A stretch of 64,000 nt of DNA from Oryzias latipes (lineage: Eukaryota; Chordata; Actinopteri; Beloniformes; Adrianichthyidae). Under the pieces are notes generated by a model. That model did no database searches and was not told the DNA's origin. It worked only from the letters and a program-made list of their open reading frames with translations. Within the stretch, counting starts at the first letter, position 1, and each line of letters begins with the position of its first letter. This document shows, piece after piece, positions 49,709 through 62,291 of this stretch. The stretch is taken from NCBI RefSeq assembly GCF_002234675.1, contig NC_019871.2:14788331-14852330 (forward strand), written 5' to 3'. A program made the translations under genes and the position numbers.

Positions 49709-50090
49709 AGTCCCACTCCGATCATCTTTTGGTCTTTTTAATAGCATTCCCAGTGGCCTAAATAAAAAAAATCTGTCATTTTCTATTACATACTTTCTGC
49801 AATGATAGATCATCAGAAACTCACCTCTGACTCTGAGTAGTTTTAAGACAGCTCGGATGAGGAAAATTAACACCTACATGGATCTACAGTATTTGACTGC
49901 AAGTGGATGCACCGCGATGTAGTGGAGCGGAGAGCTTGTGGTCCGCCGACCATAGCAGCTACGTCACTGCTACAAGGTGTTCAAACTGCATTTTTTGTCT
50001 GTTCCTGGTTCACAACTTTTTGAAAAAAAATGAATACTCAGAAATGCAATTTAAACCTTAATTTTCTTTATATACCCTGACCTACAAAAG
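49709..50090 (+). mobile_element. TTAA-flanked repeat family, copy D (left end intact)
   Basis: TTAA (49705-49708) is followed by AGTCCCACTCCGATCATCTT, the best-preserved left end in the window. It shares AGCATTCCCAGTGGCC, GACTGCAAGTGGATGCACCG and AATACTCAGAAATGCAATTT with the other copies. The right terminal repeat is lost. Confidence 0.65.
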
Positions 50091-50818
50091 CTATTGTTCA
50101 TTGGTGTTGTGTTGCTGAATGTTAGAATACAAATAAGGAATCAAAAAAAATGACAGACTTTCATTTTACTGAAAAGGCCTAATTAGTTTTTTGGCTAATA
50201 AAGGTGGAAATAATTGATGGTTTGCAGCCAATCAATACAAAGACTGCGCACATTCTTCAAGCAGACAATCAGGACCAACTGGTATTTTCACTTTGGTTTT
50301 TTTTTAATCAGCTCATTTATGCCATACCTGTGCAAAACAAGCAACCCTTATCACCATATAAGTGTCTCATGAGGAATGATGCCATTTATTGTTGGAGCTC
50401 TCTAGCTCTCACAACGAAAACAATCCAAACAGGAAAGCTTTACAAGCATTGGTGATTTTATCCAACACGTTCATTTTTTGTAAGCGGTGGAACTCTAGCG
50501 TGAAGGCTGTGCGTGGAACCACTCCTCTTGTTTTCTCTCTGAGCATGACTCAGCATTGTTTCCAACACAAGCTCACATGTTTTTTTAAGGTTGCAATGCG
50601 AAGTAGAGGAACAGCAGAACGTCTTGTAATAGCAGAAAAACAACAAACCATTTCAAAATCAAACTCTTTTTTTCGATGGAAGTAGTTTGAGAGTTGACCC
50701 CACCATGTCCAGTAATACAGGACATTTAGTGATCCAAAAATAAAAAAACTTTCTTGCAACCTCGTTAGTAACTTTTAGACATTCTCCTCATTGCATTTGT
50801 TTTATATATATATATGGA

Positions 50819-50834
50819 GGGGGGGGGGGGGGGG
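50819..50834 (+). repeat. Poly(G) tract, 16 bp, after a short (TA)n
   Basis: Sixteen G directly after TATATATATATATGGA. Simple sequence. Confidence 0.9.
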
Positions 50835-51093
50835 TTATTATCTAGGTTCATTTCCCCTGCTTACGTTTATCTTGAGATTACTATCTAGTAGTGCAATCTC
50901 AACATGACTCAGCACTTTACTCTCTCCTCTTTTATTCTTTTATTTCACTCCCTCATGAGTTTTATCAGGATCTTTGAAAGCATTTTTATGAATCATTCCA
51001 TTCAGGAGGGCTGAAGGAAAAAAGAAGAGGTTGTCAAGCCCTTTTAGTGTTTTGCTTTTTACGCATGACACAGCAAAATCAGAGGCTATAGGC

Positions 51094-51893
51094 CAGGCGT
51101 GTCAAACTCAAATTCACAGTGGGAACAATTTAAGCAGTGAAGTAAAATCACGGGGAAAACTCAATATTTATTGAAAAATTCACTGCAACTGATATGTAAT
51201 GTTTACCTTTTTCATATGGAAACAAATTTTAGTTTAGCTTAAACACAGAATATAGAACAACCAAAGCTTGATATTACGAAAACATAAGAAATTAAATTTG
51301 AATTAAAAGACACATCAGTGATATTCATTCAAAAAAAATGAAAAAATAAATAAAGTATGTCTCCCCCCATATCCTTTCAAGTTCCTTTTTCAAGTAAATC
51401 TTTTTCAAAGCCAACAACAAAATAACTAAAAGTAATAATGTCATTCAATAAAAACCCACCATTTCAACTATTATCAGACCATGACTTGTATTAGAAAAAG
51501 TTCATAAGTAACACATATATATTCAAGCTCAGTTTGCTACAATCTGATTTTCTTTGCACACTGATCCCTGGCATCTTTTCTTAGATGCAATTTCATCAAT
51601 GTCTGGGGTCAGACTCTGAGCTGAGGAAAACCTAGCAGGTCTTTCCTCAAAGCTCCTGTTGTGCGTCTTTCGTTTGGCCATGTTTGTGGAGGGTGAAACT
51701 AATTATTCCTATCTGACTGGAGCATGGCTCTCAATGACTGTCTACAGAAAAAAGGAGGCTCAAAGCATTGTGGGATTTGTAGTATTATTGGTACAGGATA
51801 AGGCAGCTCTAATGCACATTGATATGATCTCGCAGGCCAATTAAGTATATACTGTGGGGCAAATTTGGCCTGTGGCCCTGAGTTTGACACGTG
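51094..51893 (-). mobile_element. Internally deleted hAT element (800 bp)
   Basis: Ends CAGGCGTGTCAAACTCA and TGAGTTTGACACGTG are inverted repeats (two bases lost at the right tip). They are flanked by CTATAGGC (51086-51093) and CTATAGGA (51894-51901), an 8-bp duplication at 7 of 8. On the minus strand the interior keeps a transposase-like N-terminus starting at about 51680, MAKRKTHNRSFEERPARF, then no zinc finger or catalytic core. It is therefore a non-autonomous deletion derivative of a different hAT family from the intact one at 31192. Confidence 0.75.
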
Positions 51894-52748
51894 CTATAGG
51901 AAAGAAAAAGCTTTGAAGATTCATTTTCACCTTTTTAATTTCCCTTTGTGCCATACCCCCTTACCTGTTGCTAGCAGTACTTTGTTATCTTTCCTCCCTC
52001 CACTTATTTTAACTGAACAAGTGACATTTCTTTGTCATTATTGCTTTAAACATGTTGCTTTTCCTGTTTTTGCAGGATAGGTTTATAATGGCAAATGTAC
52101 CAGAAAACAAGGTCAACTTTGACATTTGTATGCGCCAAATAGTACAAATGGATCTCCACATCATGCGGCACCGGCTGTTTGTAGTGTGTGTACATAGATG
52201 CCCCCCCCCTCCAGAAAAACTTTCTTAGTTAAGCAGATTGAGCCATTGCAGTTGCGCTCTCTCACAGAGAAAGCACTTTTTCACAGACCACAGTGATTCC
52301 ATCAAATCATTGTCACAGTCAGGGGGAACAAAGGGATGAGCTTAATCAAATAAACTAAACACTGGGAGATCAGCCTGCTTGCGGCTTGAGTTCTGGTACT
52401 GTGCGCTTATTTTACTCCCAAAAGGTGCTTTTCCCACAGGTTTCAGGCGGTCAAAAGGTTTAAAAAAAATGAGTGTAAGCTAACTCCCAACTTGTCTTGG
52501 ACCCCTGTGCACAAGTTCGTAGATATCCAGCTGTTCTTATCCCAGACGATGAGTCTGTTACTTGTTAAAGCTTAACACAGCTTAGTAGAACCTGCAGAGT
52601 GCAAAACAAAATGATAATTTTTACTATCGCTCATATTTTCATTCAGAAATTCTACTTCTACTCAAACTGGACTAGAAAAAGAAAAGGGAGGGAAATTTTG
52701 AGCACATTTTAAAAGATCTGATGGAAGTGCAAACTAGAGGAGTATATA

Positions 52749-52820
52749 CAGTACAGACCAAAAGTTTGGATACGCATTCATTTGAATGAGAAGGTGTGTC
52801 CAAACGTTTGGTCTGTGCTG
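52749..52820. mobile_element. 72-bp hairpin made of two Tc1-like terminal repeats
   Basis: The left arm CAGTACAGACCAAAAGTTTG and the inverted right arm CAGCACAGACCAAACGTTTG match closely. The sequence CAGACCAAAAGTTTGGACAC is the known terminal motif of a fish Tc1-like family. Almost nothing lies between the arms. The left flank is TA; the right flank is TT, so the duplication is mutated. Confidence 0.7.
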
Positions 52821-53619
52821 TTGGTAACGGAACAATTTGGGAATTAGTTTAGTATTTTATCTTCTTTGTGTTTTTTTTTTTTTTTTTAACAAAACAAAAT
52901 TAAATATAATGTATTCAAATGTAATTAATAGTGATTTATAAAAATATATTTATTATATTTTTATATGATAAACTGCTTTATAATTTTCATATTTGGGCTG
53001 AAGGTGCTGCCTGATGACACAAATGCCACAGGTTACACTGTGACTTGATGCCTCCTAATTATGAAAGTATTGAAAAAATCCCTTATGCCCTCAAGCACAT
53101 TTGCATATGTGGGTTAAAGGAACTTGAGCTCATTGTTACTATATGATGAAACAGCTGTAAAGGGTTTCACGCCAATTGAAAATGATAACATTTGCAAAAA
53201 TAGTCACATTTTTCAGAACTTCCAGATCTCTGGGTTTTTGAACATATTTCTGCTGTTTAAAATGCTGCAGGATATAAACACAAAGTTTTTCCTTAAGTTT
53301 CTTTACATTTCAAGGAAAACGTACTTTAATAGAAAGATTGAATAAATACTTTTTTATTATTTTGATTTGAATTTTTAATGCAAATTAAATGACTGTATTT
53401 AATTTGCCATAATTAACCAAAATTAAAATTGATTTATATTTGAAAAAATGTGTAATATTGAACTTTAATAACAAGAAAATGATTTCAAAAAGCAAATTCA
53501 CTCCACTATGTTTGATTGCAGCTTGCTTGGAATGCACCATTCTTGTTATTTATTTTGAGTTCTGCTTAGCTTTATTATTTGATGTGGCCGTGCTATGCGC
53601 TGTCATTTGATGGTGTGTT

Positions 53620-53880
53620 AGTTGGCAACATTGCCTCCCATGAGAGAGTCCTAACTGTTCCAGGCTGGAAACTTTCTGTGTGGAGTTTCCATGTTCTCCA
53701 AATGCATGTTATTGCTTTTCTGAGATATAAAAAATGTCTTCAATGGCGATAGACTGGAGACCTGTCCAGGGTGTCCCCTGCCTTTGCTCTACGAGTGGCC
53801 AGGATAGGCTCCAGCAGCCCCCTGACCCCGAAAGTGACAAAACAGGTTTAGAAGATAAAAAATGAATGGATCTTCGATTG
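53620..53880 (+). mobile_element. Common teleost interspersed repeat ending in (ATGGAT)n
   Basis: GTGTGGAGTTTCCATGTTCT, GGCGATAGACTGGAGACCTG then TCCAGGGTGTCCCCTGCC, GGATAGGCTCCAGCAGCCCC and a tail AAAAAATGAATGGAT reproduce the module order of a very abundant fish repeat. Decayed copy; clade not assigned. GGATAGGC recurs at 53932, perhaps a partial second fragment. Confidence 0.65.
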
Positions 53881-54439
53881 ATGAATTTAACCTGAGTGAG
53901 GTGTAACTGTTTCTAAATCCTAAAACAGCCAGGATAGGCCCCATGACGAGAACAGAGTGAGCATGTAAATGGATAAAGCACTTTAAGAGAGAGAACTCTA
54001 ACATAAACTTCTGTTTTATCTTATATTTTAAGAGAGTTGTAATCTTTATGATTAGTATCTTGTAGTTTGACATAAAATAACTACAACTTTGCAAGAGCCA
54101 CTTGACAGAACATTTCCTGACAAAGATTAAGCCCAAAACTAGTTTCTGTCCTAGCTTCTACCCATTATTTCAGTGTTATGTCATTGGTTTGGATGTTACC
54201 TTAGATGCAGAAAATTTGACAAGATTTTTTTGTTGTTTTCTGCAAATATTCTGGATATAATATTCTTGATTCAGAAAAAATGTTCAATTCACTGAAATCC
54301 TACTATGTTGAATGAGTGTAAATAAGATATCTATAAGCACGCATGCAACTTTACTAAAAATATTTACATCCCCTTAATCTTATCTTGGTTATATTATTAA
54401 ACAAAGGGGAAGAAAACATAGTGGGGGAAACGCGACTCA

Positions 54440-54707
54440 GCTAAAAAAGGGAACGTTTGTGAAGCTAAAATCGAACTGTGATTGGCTGTTCGAGGTTTTA
54501 CGATTAGAACACACCCCGTTACGTCAAAGGGGCGGAGTAAAACGCCGGCGTTTAAGGCGGGCATCAGCGCCGGCGTCTTTCCTACATTCTAAACTCTGTT
54601 CTTTAGTTTTACGCGCCAAATTCCCGCGTTCTTTCCGTCATTTCATATAAGTTTACTTTACTGTTTAGTCCTAAACTAAGATCTGTGTTTATTACGACGG
54701 GGACACG
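54440..54707 (+). promoter_or_regulatory. slc1a5: slc1a5 promoter and 5' UTR
   Basis: A CpG-dense patch replaces AT-rich DNA. It contains an inverted CCAAT box (TGATTGGC, 54479-54486), a GC box GGGGCGGAG at about 54530 and two CGCCGGCG motifs (54542-54580). No TATA box lies at the expected place. The transcription start is probably near 54570-54620. Confidence 0.5.
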
Positions 54708-57700
54708 ATGGCTGAGAAGATAAACATGGAGGAAGTAAAGACATCCAACGGCGAGGCGCACTTCGATGAGCCGCTGGTAAACGGACTGAACAGCCACAGG
54801 AAGACGGAACCGGAGACCCTGGCCCAAAGAGTGAAGAGGATCGTCCGAGCGAACCTGCTGGTGATCCTCACCGTGGCCGGGGTCATCATCGGGGTCTTCA
54901 TCGGACTTGGAGTGCGCAACGTGGCGCTCACGAGAACGCAGATAATCTATGTGGGCTTCCCAGGTGAGCTGCTCATCCGGCTCCTGAAGATGATCATCAT
55001 CCCCCTGGTGGTGTGCAGCCTGGTGTCCGGGGCGGCCAGCATCGACCCGAAAGCCCTGGGCAAGCTTGGCGGCTGGGCCATGCTCTTCTTTCTGGTTACC
55101 ACCCTTATCGCCTCTGCCATCGGGGTCGTGATGGCGTTCATCATAAAGCCGGGCGAGGTGACCGTCACCAAGCTCGCATCCTTTGATGAAGAAGTGCCAG
55201 CCCATAAAGAAATCATAGACTCCTTCTTGGATCTGATAAGGTGAGACTCGCACCTGACCTGTGCCCCCTCTGGGCCCCAGAACACGCTGCGCCCCGGTGC
55301 GTAAAAAAGATACGTTTTATGATCCAAACAGCTGCTGCGCCAACGCCAGCTGAACGCGCGTTTCAAAACTTCATTTCAGTCAGTCTGAAGTTGTCTTTTG
55401 GATCGTTTAAGAAGGAGTGACGGTATGTGACGGGCAAACAGGTGAGCGCGCTCTCCTGTAATGCAAATACGCCGTTGCATCAGCTACTGCGTCTTCACAC
55501 GTGCTATTCCGGGAAGCAAACTAATGAGTCCCCCGTTTTCAACAGAACACTACTCAGACACAGACTAAAGTATATTTAATCAAATCAACAATGCTTTAAT
55601 AGTTGCGTTTGACTTTTATTTGAATAAAATAAAGGACAACAGCACGTGCGCGTTAGTGAAGAACTTCCTACTATAAGCCCTCCCCCCATCTATCTAAAAG
55701 TAGTAGTACCGGTATCTGATCATCACGGATGACGTCACAGGATTTCCCTTTAATTTGATTTTTCTGTAAGTAGCAGCCAACCCACCAATTAACTATGAAT
55801 GGGATGGTTGCTTTTTACACCAGTTGAGCCAGTTGGCCTTGGTTGTGTGTCTGGTATGTTGCCTTTTCCCCATGAGTTAAATCTGCCTTTGAGAGACATG
55901 CAGGAGAACTGCCACCTCACCCTTATGTTGGGCAGAAAAGGAAGCAGCTGTGAAGCAACTGAGTCACACAGTCCCTTTGAGTTTCACACAGGTTTCAAGA
56001 ACATCTATACTTAGTAGTACACAGAAGAAAAAAAAACAGAAAAGTAAAATACAAAAAGTTCCTCTGCACTTGTATCAACTTTGTTAAAACTTTAGACTTA
56101 AGAAAAAATATTGTGTGCATCTCTTAAGTGCTTTATTGTCCTGACGTTAATCTGAGAGCTAAATTCAGCTTTCCATGAAAAGGGTCTATAAGATTCATCA
56201 CCGTTTCCATCTTCTGCCTATTTGTTCCTCAAAAGCTCTTCAGGTGCTCTTTAAGTGATTAATGTTCAGAAGGGCAGATTTGACTTATGCAACTACAGAA
56301 AAGAAACCCTCCAGTGTCTGTTTTTTTCTTTCTTCTAAAAGTGTTTTGTACAAACTGCACTTTGGTCTGGGCCCATTTTAGCTATGTCCCGATGTGGTTT
56401 ACATTGACACATTTGGCTCCAATTTAGGAACAAAGACAGGGCAGGGCTCCATTCTTTGGCTGTACTTGTTGTGCAGGAGCACAAAATATTTTTCAAAACT
56501 TGGTGCTTGTGTTTCAAGAGCTAAAATTCTGGAATGGAGACTGGATGGAGAGGAGACTTATAAAGAGAAACGTTTAGCTGAAATTAGCTGAGCATGACTC
56601 AACAGTTGTCAGTCTCTTCCAATTAAAACAAGATTTAAAAGAAAAAACTCTTTACACGTTCCTGCACAGCAGGCCTGTCATTAGAGCAAAACTTTTCAGA
56701 GTCCAGTCAAGTTAGAGGAATTGATTGGATTGGATCTTGTCATCACAGCCTGCTCTTTGTTTTCATCCACATTCAGCTTTAAACATGGTTGTCAGAGTCG
56801 CACTCTTACATAAGACTGGAGGTATAAACACTGAATGAGGACTTTCTGTCACATCCGTGTAAACATATCTTATCACCTGTGTATTTAAGTTTCCCTTCAT
56901 AAACCGCAGTCGATGGCTGACAGTGATGTGTCACTTAAGGATTTGCTGAATGTTTGTTTTAAATAATTAAGATGCTGGAGGGGTTTTTAAAGTTGGTCAC
57001 AATGAAATTACATTTTTTTCATTATTTATCAGACTCTGTTGGGTGTCCACACTTTCAAATTTCAAAAGCCCAGTTTACCAGCCTGTTTCAATGAACTGTT
57101 TTTAGGCCTAAAAATATTTGCTGCTGCAGATGAACTTCCATCAGTCTGTAAACGTATAAAAACTACAACAGAGTAGAGATGAGATTATCACTTTCATATG
57201 TCTGTGTTTGATATTTTGTATTGAGTGGAGAGTTGTAGATTTTTTTATGGCTATTTCAAAACATCTCTGTTTCCTAAAGGGGGGGAAAACTGGACTGGCT
57301 TCTGGGAATTTTTATTCATAACCTTCCCCTTTTTTGAAATATGATAGTTATTTTTATATATTAAAAGAATAGCAATAATGAAGAAGTAGAAGCAGCTGAG
57401 CTAAGCTTTGTAATTTCGGACACATTTTTGTCCTATTGTGTTTTTTTTTTTTTTTTTTTGGAATAAGTTTTTGGCTTAAAAGTCCCAGTAAATGTTTCTT
57501 TCTGTTATTTAATTAGCAAAGATTTGCAACACCGCTTATGCGTTAAGCATATAATTTGTCTAATATTCCCTTGAAAGCTCTGGAACATTTTTGTCCCCCA
57601 TTTTGCACCGCTTTAATCCAGACTGTGTTGCCTGCTGCCCCATCACATGATGTCTAAGCCTAATACGATATGTTTCTAATGAAAGAACTGAATGGTGGTA

Positions 57701-59813
57701 ATGAGCTTGTTAATAAGTTAACGCTTTATTACTCTGAATCTATTTCAACCAGCTGAGTGTAAGGGTATTGAAGACACAAGAGCTCTTGAGTTCTGGGTAA
57801 TTCAGTATCACTGTGAGCATGTGCACCAGCGAGCAGGGAATTATTAACTCCAGCACATAAGTGGAAAATCTAACGGTTACGAGTTCAGTTCTCTCAGCTG
57901 CACATCACATGACCGTTACTGACTTTCAGTGGGAAAGACTGATGTTCTGCTGCAAAATTATCATCGGAGGTTAAAGTTCTCCTTTCTGTCCACAGAAACA
58001 TTTTTCCATCAAACTTGGTTTCTGCAGCTTTTCAGTCTGTGAGTATTGAATTCATGTTTTCACATAGTCATGGTGGGGTTGCATAACACAAATAACTGGA
58101 TAAGATCATTTTATAACAACTTGTATTGAAAAAAAAACCCTGTTTCCTTCCAACTAGTATGCAACCTCCTACAAACTGATGAAGAAAAATGGAACGGACG
58201 GCAACCTGAACATCACAGTGGAGAAGGTGAGCAGAGAAAAGTGGATGACAGCAGAATGTGCCATCCGTGCTCATATTTTTATTTATTTATTCCTTTGCTT
58301 GTTCCTTCATCAGGTGCCGTTTGGAACCGACCAGGATGGCATGAATATTCTCGGTCTGGTTGTGTTTGCCATTGTGTTTGGTGTGGCGTTAAGGAAGCTG
58401 GGGGAGGAAGGAGAGATCCTCATCAAGTTCTTCAACTCCTTTAACGAGGCCACCATGGTGCTGGTCTCCTGGATTATGTGGTAAGGAATGCCATAACAAA
58501 ATATTTTAAATGCACAAGCCTGATGCAAAAGTCCAAAAATGACTTTGTATAATAAAAAACACCTTTTCACATCTATAGAATTCTAAAATATTTAGTTTTA
58601 AAAGCCTTTGTCTCCCAAAACCTTTGGTCTTTTGTGTTGTGCTCCAGAAAGCCGATATTCAGTATTGTTCTGTATTTTCTTTTGTCTGCAGGTACGCTCC
58701 TCTTGGTATCATGTTCCTCGTTGCTGGCAAGATAGTGGAGATGGAGGACGTCGGCTCGTTGTTTGCCAGTCTGGGAAAATACATAGCTTGCTGCATGATT
58801 GGCCACGCCATTCATGGCCTTCTCGTCCTGCCTGGCATCTATTTTATTATTACAAGGAAGAACCCCTACACCTTCCTCTGGGGAATATTCACAGCTCTTG
58901 CAACAGCGTTTGGAACCAGCTCCAGGTATTCAGCTTGCTGCTTCTTCCTTGGAGCTCAGTTTGCTCTGTTGGGTTGTTAAAATATTAAGACTAAGGTTCC
59001 TCTGTAGCTCTCAGCATGCACACATTCTTCCAGACCTCATGCACTCACCGCCTCCCATTTCCTGTCTCCTAGCTCTGCCACTCTGCCCCTCATGATGAAA
59101 TGCGTGGAGGAAAAAAACGGCGTCTCCAAGCAAATCAGTCGTTTCATTCTGCCCATCGGGGCCACGGTGAACATGGACGGAGCTGCGTGTTTCCAGTGCG
59201 TGGCTGCAGTTTTTATTGCTCAGCTCAACCAAGTGCCTCTAAACTTCATCCAAGTCATCACTATCCTGTAAGTCCTGCAGCCAACGAACCACAATCAGTG
59301 ACAATCGCATCGGCTGTCTTGTTTGATCTTTAACTTTGTTTCTGTCTGTTTTAGGGTGACCGCCACAGCTTCCAGCGTCGGCGCAGCAGGCATACCTGCA
59401 GGCGGCGTGCTCACCTTAGCCATAATCCTGGAAGCGATAGGACTTCCCACAAGTGACATTTCGCTAATCCTGGCTGTTGACTGGCTTGTGTGAGTATAAA
59501 CTTTACAGACAGAAGTCGGTCACTGATGTCAGATCTATAATCTGCAAATTTAATATAACACCGTAAATCTAGTCATCAGGCCTGACTTTTGCTGTTTTCC
59601 CTTAGTGACCGCACCTGCACAGTCCTGAACGTAGAGGGCGACGCATTCGGCGCCGGGCTCCTGCAGTTCTTTGTGGACAAATCATCCAAACACGTGGAAG
59701 ACGCAGAGCTGAGCGACATTAGGCTGGACGGAGAGATGTCAGCTGCTGCTCCAGAGCAGTCGCCCCTCATTGAGAAGCGAGGCTTGAGCGACAAAACAGA
59801 CACTGCAATGTAA
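54708..59813 (+). CDS. slc1a5: SLC1A5 / ASCT2 neutral amino-acid exchanger, 8 exons
   Basis: Plasma-membrane Na+-dependent exchanger of glutamine, alanine, serine and cysteine; a trimeric elevator transporter of the SLC1 family. Coding exons: 54708-55240, 57996-58038, 58158-58226, 58314-58480, 58692-58925, 59073-59267, 59355-59489 and 59606-59813. All junctions are GT-AG and in phase; 1584 nt, 527 aa (human 541). The first membrane helix is about residues 48-69. The extracellular loop has two N-glycosylation sequons (N203, N210). The HP1 tip has S347-S350 (SSSSATLP), TM7 has NMDG at 382-385, and HP2 has [13 protein letters not shown]463 in [12 protein letters not shown] matches the ASCT2 cysteine; ASCT1 (SLC1A4) has Thr and the EAATs have Arg, so this is slc1a5. 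The start is the first ATG after the CpG promoter. Confidence 0.95.
55475..55482 (+). promoter_or_regulatory. slc1a5: C/EBP-ATF response element core in slc1a5 intron 1
   Basis: TTGCATCA, the consensus ATF4-C/EBP composite site (amino-acid response element), about 235 bp into intron 1. Mammalian SLC1A5 is a known ATF4 target, and SNAT2 also has its element in intron 1. The function here is inferred. Confidence 0.4.
55730..55737 (+). promoter_or_regulatory. slc1a5: Full palindromic CRE in slc1a5 intron 1
   Basis: TGACGTCA, the consensus CREB/ATF site, 255 bp downstream of the TTGCATCA element. Sequence match only. Confidence 0.35.
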
Positions 59814-61710
59814 CCCCCGCCTGCATTCAAACCTTTCCCGCCCCGACTTTTTTTACACTCCTTCTACACGATGAAACACTTCTTCAAGCCCTTTTTCCCT
59901 GAAAGAAAAAAAAAAGCACAAAAAGAGAGGATGGACATGCACACTACAATGCAAGGAAACACCCTCTGACCTCAACACCTTTTGTGGGCATGAAAATTGG
60001 CTAAATTCATATGAACATTGTGTGTTAGGCTGAATTTTGTGACTGTTAAGTCTAATGACACATTTCTCCATTTGTGCTCGTCACTATGTTCATATTCTAT
60101 TGTGTCTGTTATCCACCGCTATGCTGTGCTGGCATTTTGTATGGCCCAAAATCTAGACCGCTGCCCTTCAGTGGGTATTAGGGATCTTATAAAATAGGAA
60201 AAATGTACATTTATTCAAACAATATTTTAATCACAATCATGTATTCAAATTTACTTGGAACTGACTGGTATGAATTGTCTTCAGAAATCAGAAATATTTC
60301 TGGATAAGAGCTCCTTCACAGTTGACTAAATGGGGTTTGACAATTTTTAGAGTGCAAATGGATTCCATTAAGTCTTTTTATTTTTTTATTTTTTATTTTT
60401 TGCTAGTTATTGTGGCATCATTGTGTTTTTAAATGTGTATTTCTCTTTAGTTAAATTCTGTTTTTCATTTTCAATGATTTGATTAATTTTCATGCAAGTG
60501 TCAATTAGTGCTGTTCACGTTGATTTATTGAATAAGTTAAATGTGTTTAGGGTGATGGTCACGGATTTAGACACTAAAATAGATCTTTGAAAAGTGTGGA
60601 AAGACAAATGCAGTTAATTGTAAATTGGTCTGCATCTCTATTTTTTTTTCTTTTGGAGATTTTAAGCCTTTATTCTCTGAAAGTGTGACCAATAATCTAG
60701 CTTCCTTGAAGTCGATACAAAAAAAGAGTGAATGTGAAGAAATAGGTTCATGTAGTTTACAGATTATAGTTAGGAAAGAAGATTATCAAACACAATGACT
60801 TCTCTAAGTGACCAGGTTTCTGATTTTTTTTTTTTTTTTTACAAGTTTCAAAACCTAAAATCTGCAGGATTAATGAAACAAAAAAGGGGCAACACATTTG
60901 CAACATGTCAATTTTTGAAGAGGTTGTGATGAACTTGCATGGTTTATTTACATCATCCATAATGATTGTGTTAAAAGTACGAGGTCATCAATACCAGGGG
61001 GAAAAGAGCTGGAAAAAGCTTGATTTAAATTGTTATATGGCATATAACCAGCTTAGAATTTTATGTTTATGAAATCTCAAAGCATAGATGTCATACACCT
61101 GCATGAAAATGGACAAAAGGCTGTAAAAGATAATAGCTTTATGAATGTGACATTGCTTTTCTAGCATCCCATCCCGTCATAAAAGTTTTAGAATAATCTA
61201 AAACTGAACCAATGATTCTCTGATGTTGATGCCTTTCCCATGTTGACACAGAGCAATAGACTGTTCAAAAGCAAAATGATTTAAGCTTAGTTGCTGGAAT
61301 CTCACAACCAAATGAAGGAGCATTATGCACACCGGCTTCAAATGTGTCAATGTTGATTTTTATTACTACGTTGTTTAACTACTACTTAAATATTCTAAGA
61401 CCAAAAAAACTCTCATAAACATACATTGTTTGCTCCAGGAACCTATCGAAGGATGGCGTGTCAGAATTTATGTGATGTTTAGGGACATGTATGAGTGTAT
61501 GGAATGTAGTGCTCTCTGGCAGAGATTTCTATGCAACATCAGAAAAATGGTATGTCAAGTTTTGTAAAAAGTATGGACGCTTGATTTTCTTTTTTTTCTG
61601 TAATAGGGTAGACAGGTGTCATTATCTCTGTATATTTGCAACAAATGTGAGGTACTATTAATACTTTAGGTTTCCATGTGTTTGTCACATTTATATATAT
61701 ATATATATAA

Positions 61711-61778
<68 letters not shown>

Positions 61779-62050
61779 CTAATCAAAGTCCAAAGAAATC
61801 TCTAGCAGATGCTGGTGAGTTTAATTTGATTGGGTTTTTTTTAACTGTAAAGTTATCATTCCTCTCTGAGGGATCACATATGAATGTGTTCTTTCTTTGT
61901 GTTGCCCATGGTAGCTGCAATTAATTTATTAAAATGAGGCTTTATTTTCTAAAAATGAAAATCAGAATGTACAGTCATTAAGTAAAAATAATAAAAGTCC
62001 CTTATTTTTAGTTTTTTTCGTTTCTCCTTGTTTTTATTTCAGATGTGGTT
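59814..62050 (+). other. slc1a5: slc1a5 3' UTR (about 2.2 kb) with poly(A) signal
   Basis: Follows the TAA stop. It is AT-rich with no ORF of interest and includes a long (TA)n array. AATAAA at 61990-61995 followed by T-rich sequence is the best poly(A) signal. The extent is inferred. Confidence 0.5.
61691..61776 (+). repeat. (TA)n microsatellite
   Basis: About 86 bp of TA units interrupted only by two TAAATA variants, inside the inferred slc1a5 3' UTR. Self-complementary and able to form a cruciform or RNA hairpin. Confidence 0.95.
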
Positions 62051-62271
62051 CCAAACACGTACTTCAACTTGTTTGTTGAAGTGCGCTAGATTTGGCCGAC
62101 ACGTGCTTTTTGCAAGTAAAAAATACTCTACACTCCCGATGATAACTAATGGGCTCATTTTAATGAATGAAAATGTAAACATACATCTAGGAATATTTCC
62201 GGTTTAATTCACACGAGAAAGAAAGAAGAATTGTGAAATTATTACACAACTTGTGAAACCGATTAAAAAAA

Positions 62272-62291
62272 AAACACACACACACACACAC
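62272..62291 (+). repeat. (AC)n short microsatellite
   Basis: Ten AC/CA units after an A-run, in the spacer between slc1a5 and fkrp. Confidence 0.85.

Noticed and set aside
54609-55253. 214-aa minus-strand ORF opposite slc1a5 exon 1
   Set aside because: Antisense shadow of a strongly coding exon; its His/Asp-rich composition is the complement of membrane-helix codons.
54708-59813. Identification as SLC1A4 (ASCT1) or a glutamate transporter
   Set aside because: The position after DRT is Cys with sequence [17 protein letters not shown], as in ASCT2; ASCT1 has Thr and the EAATs have Arg there.
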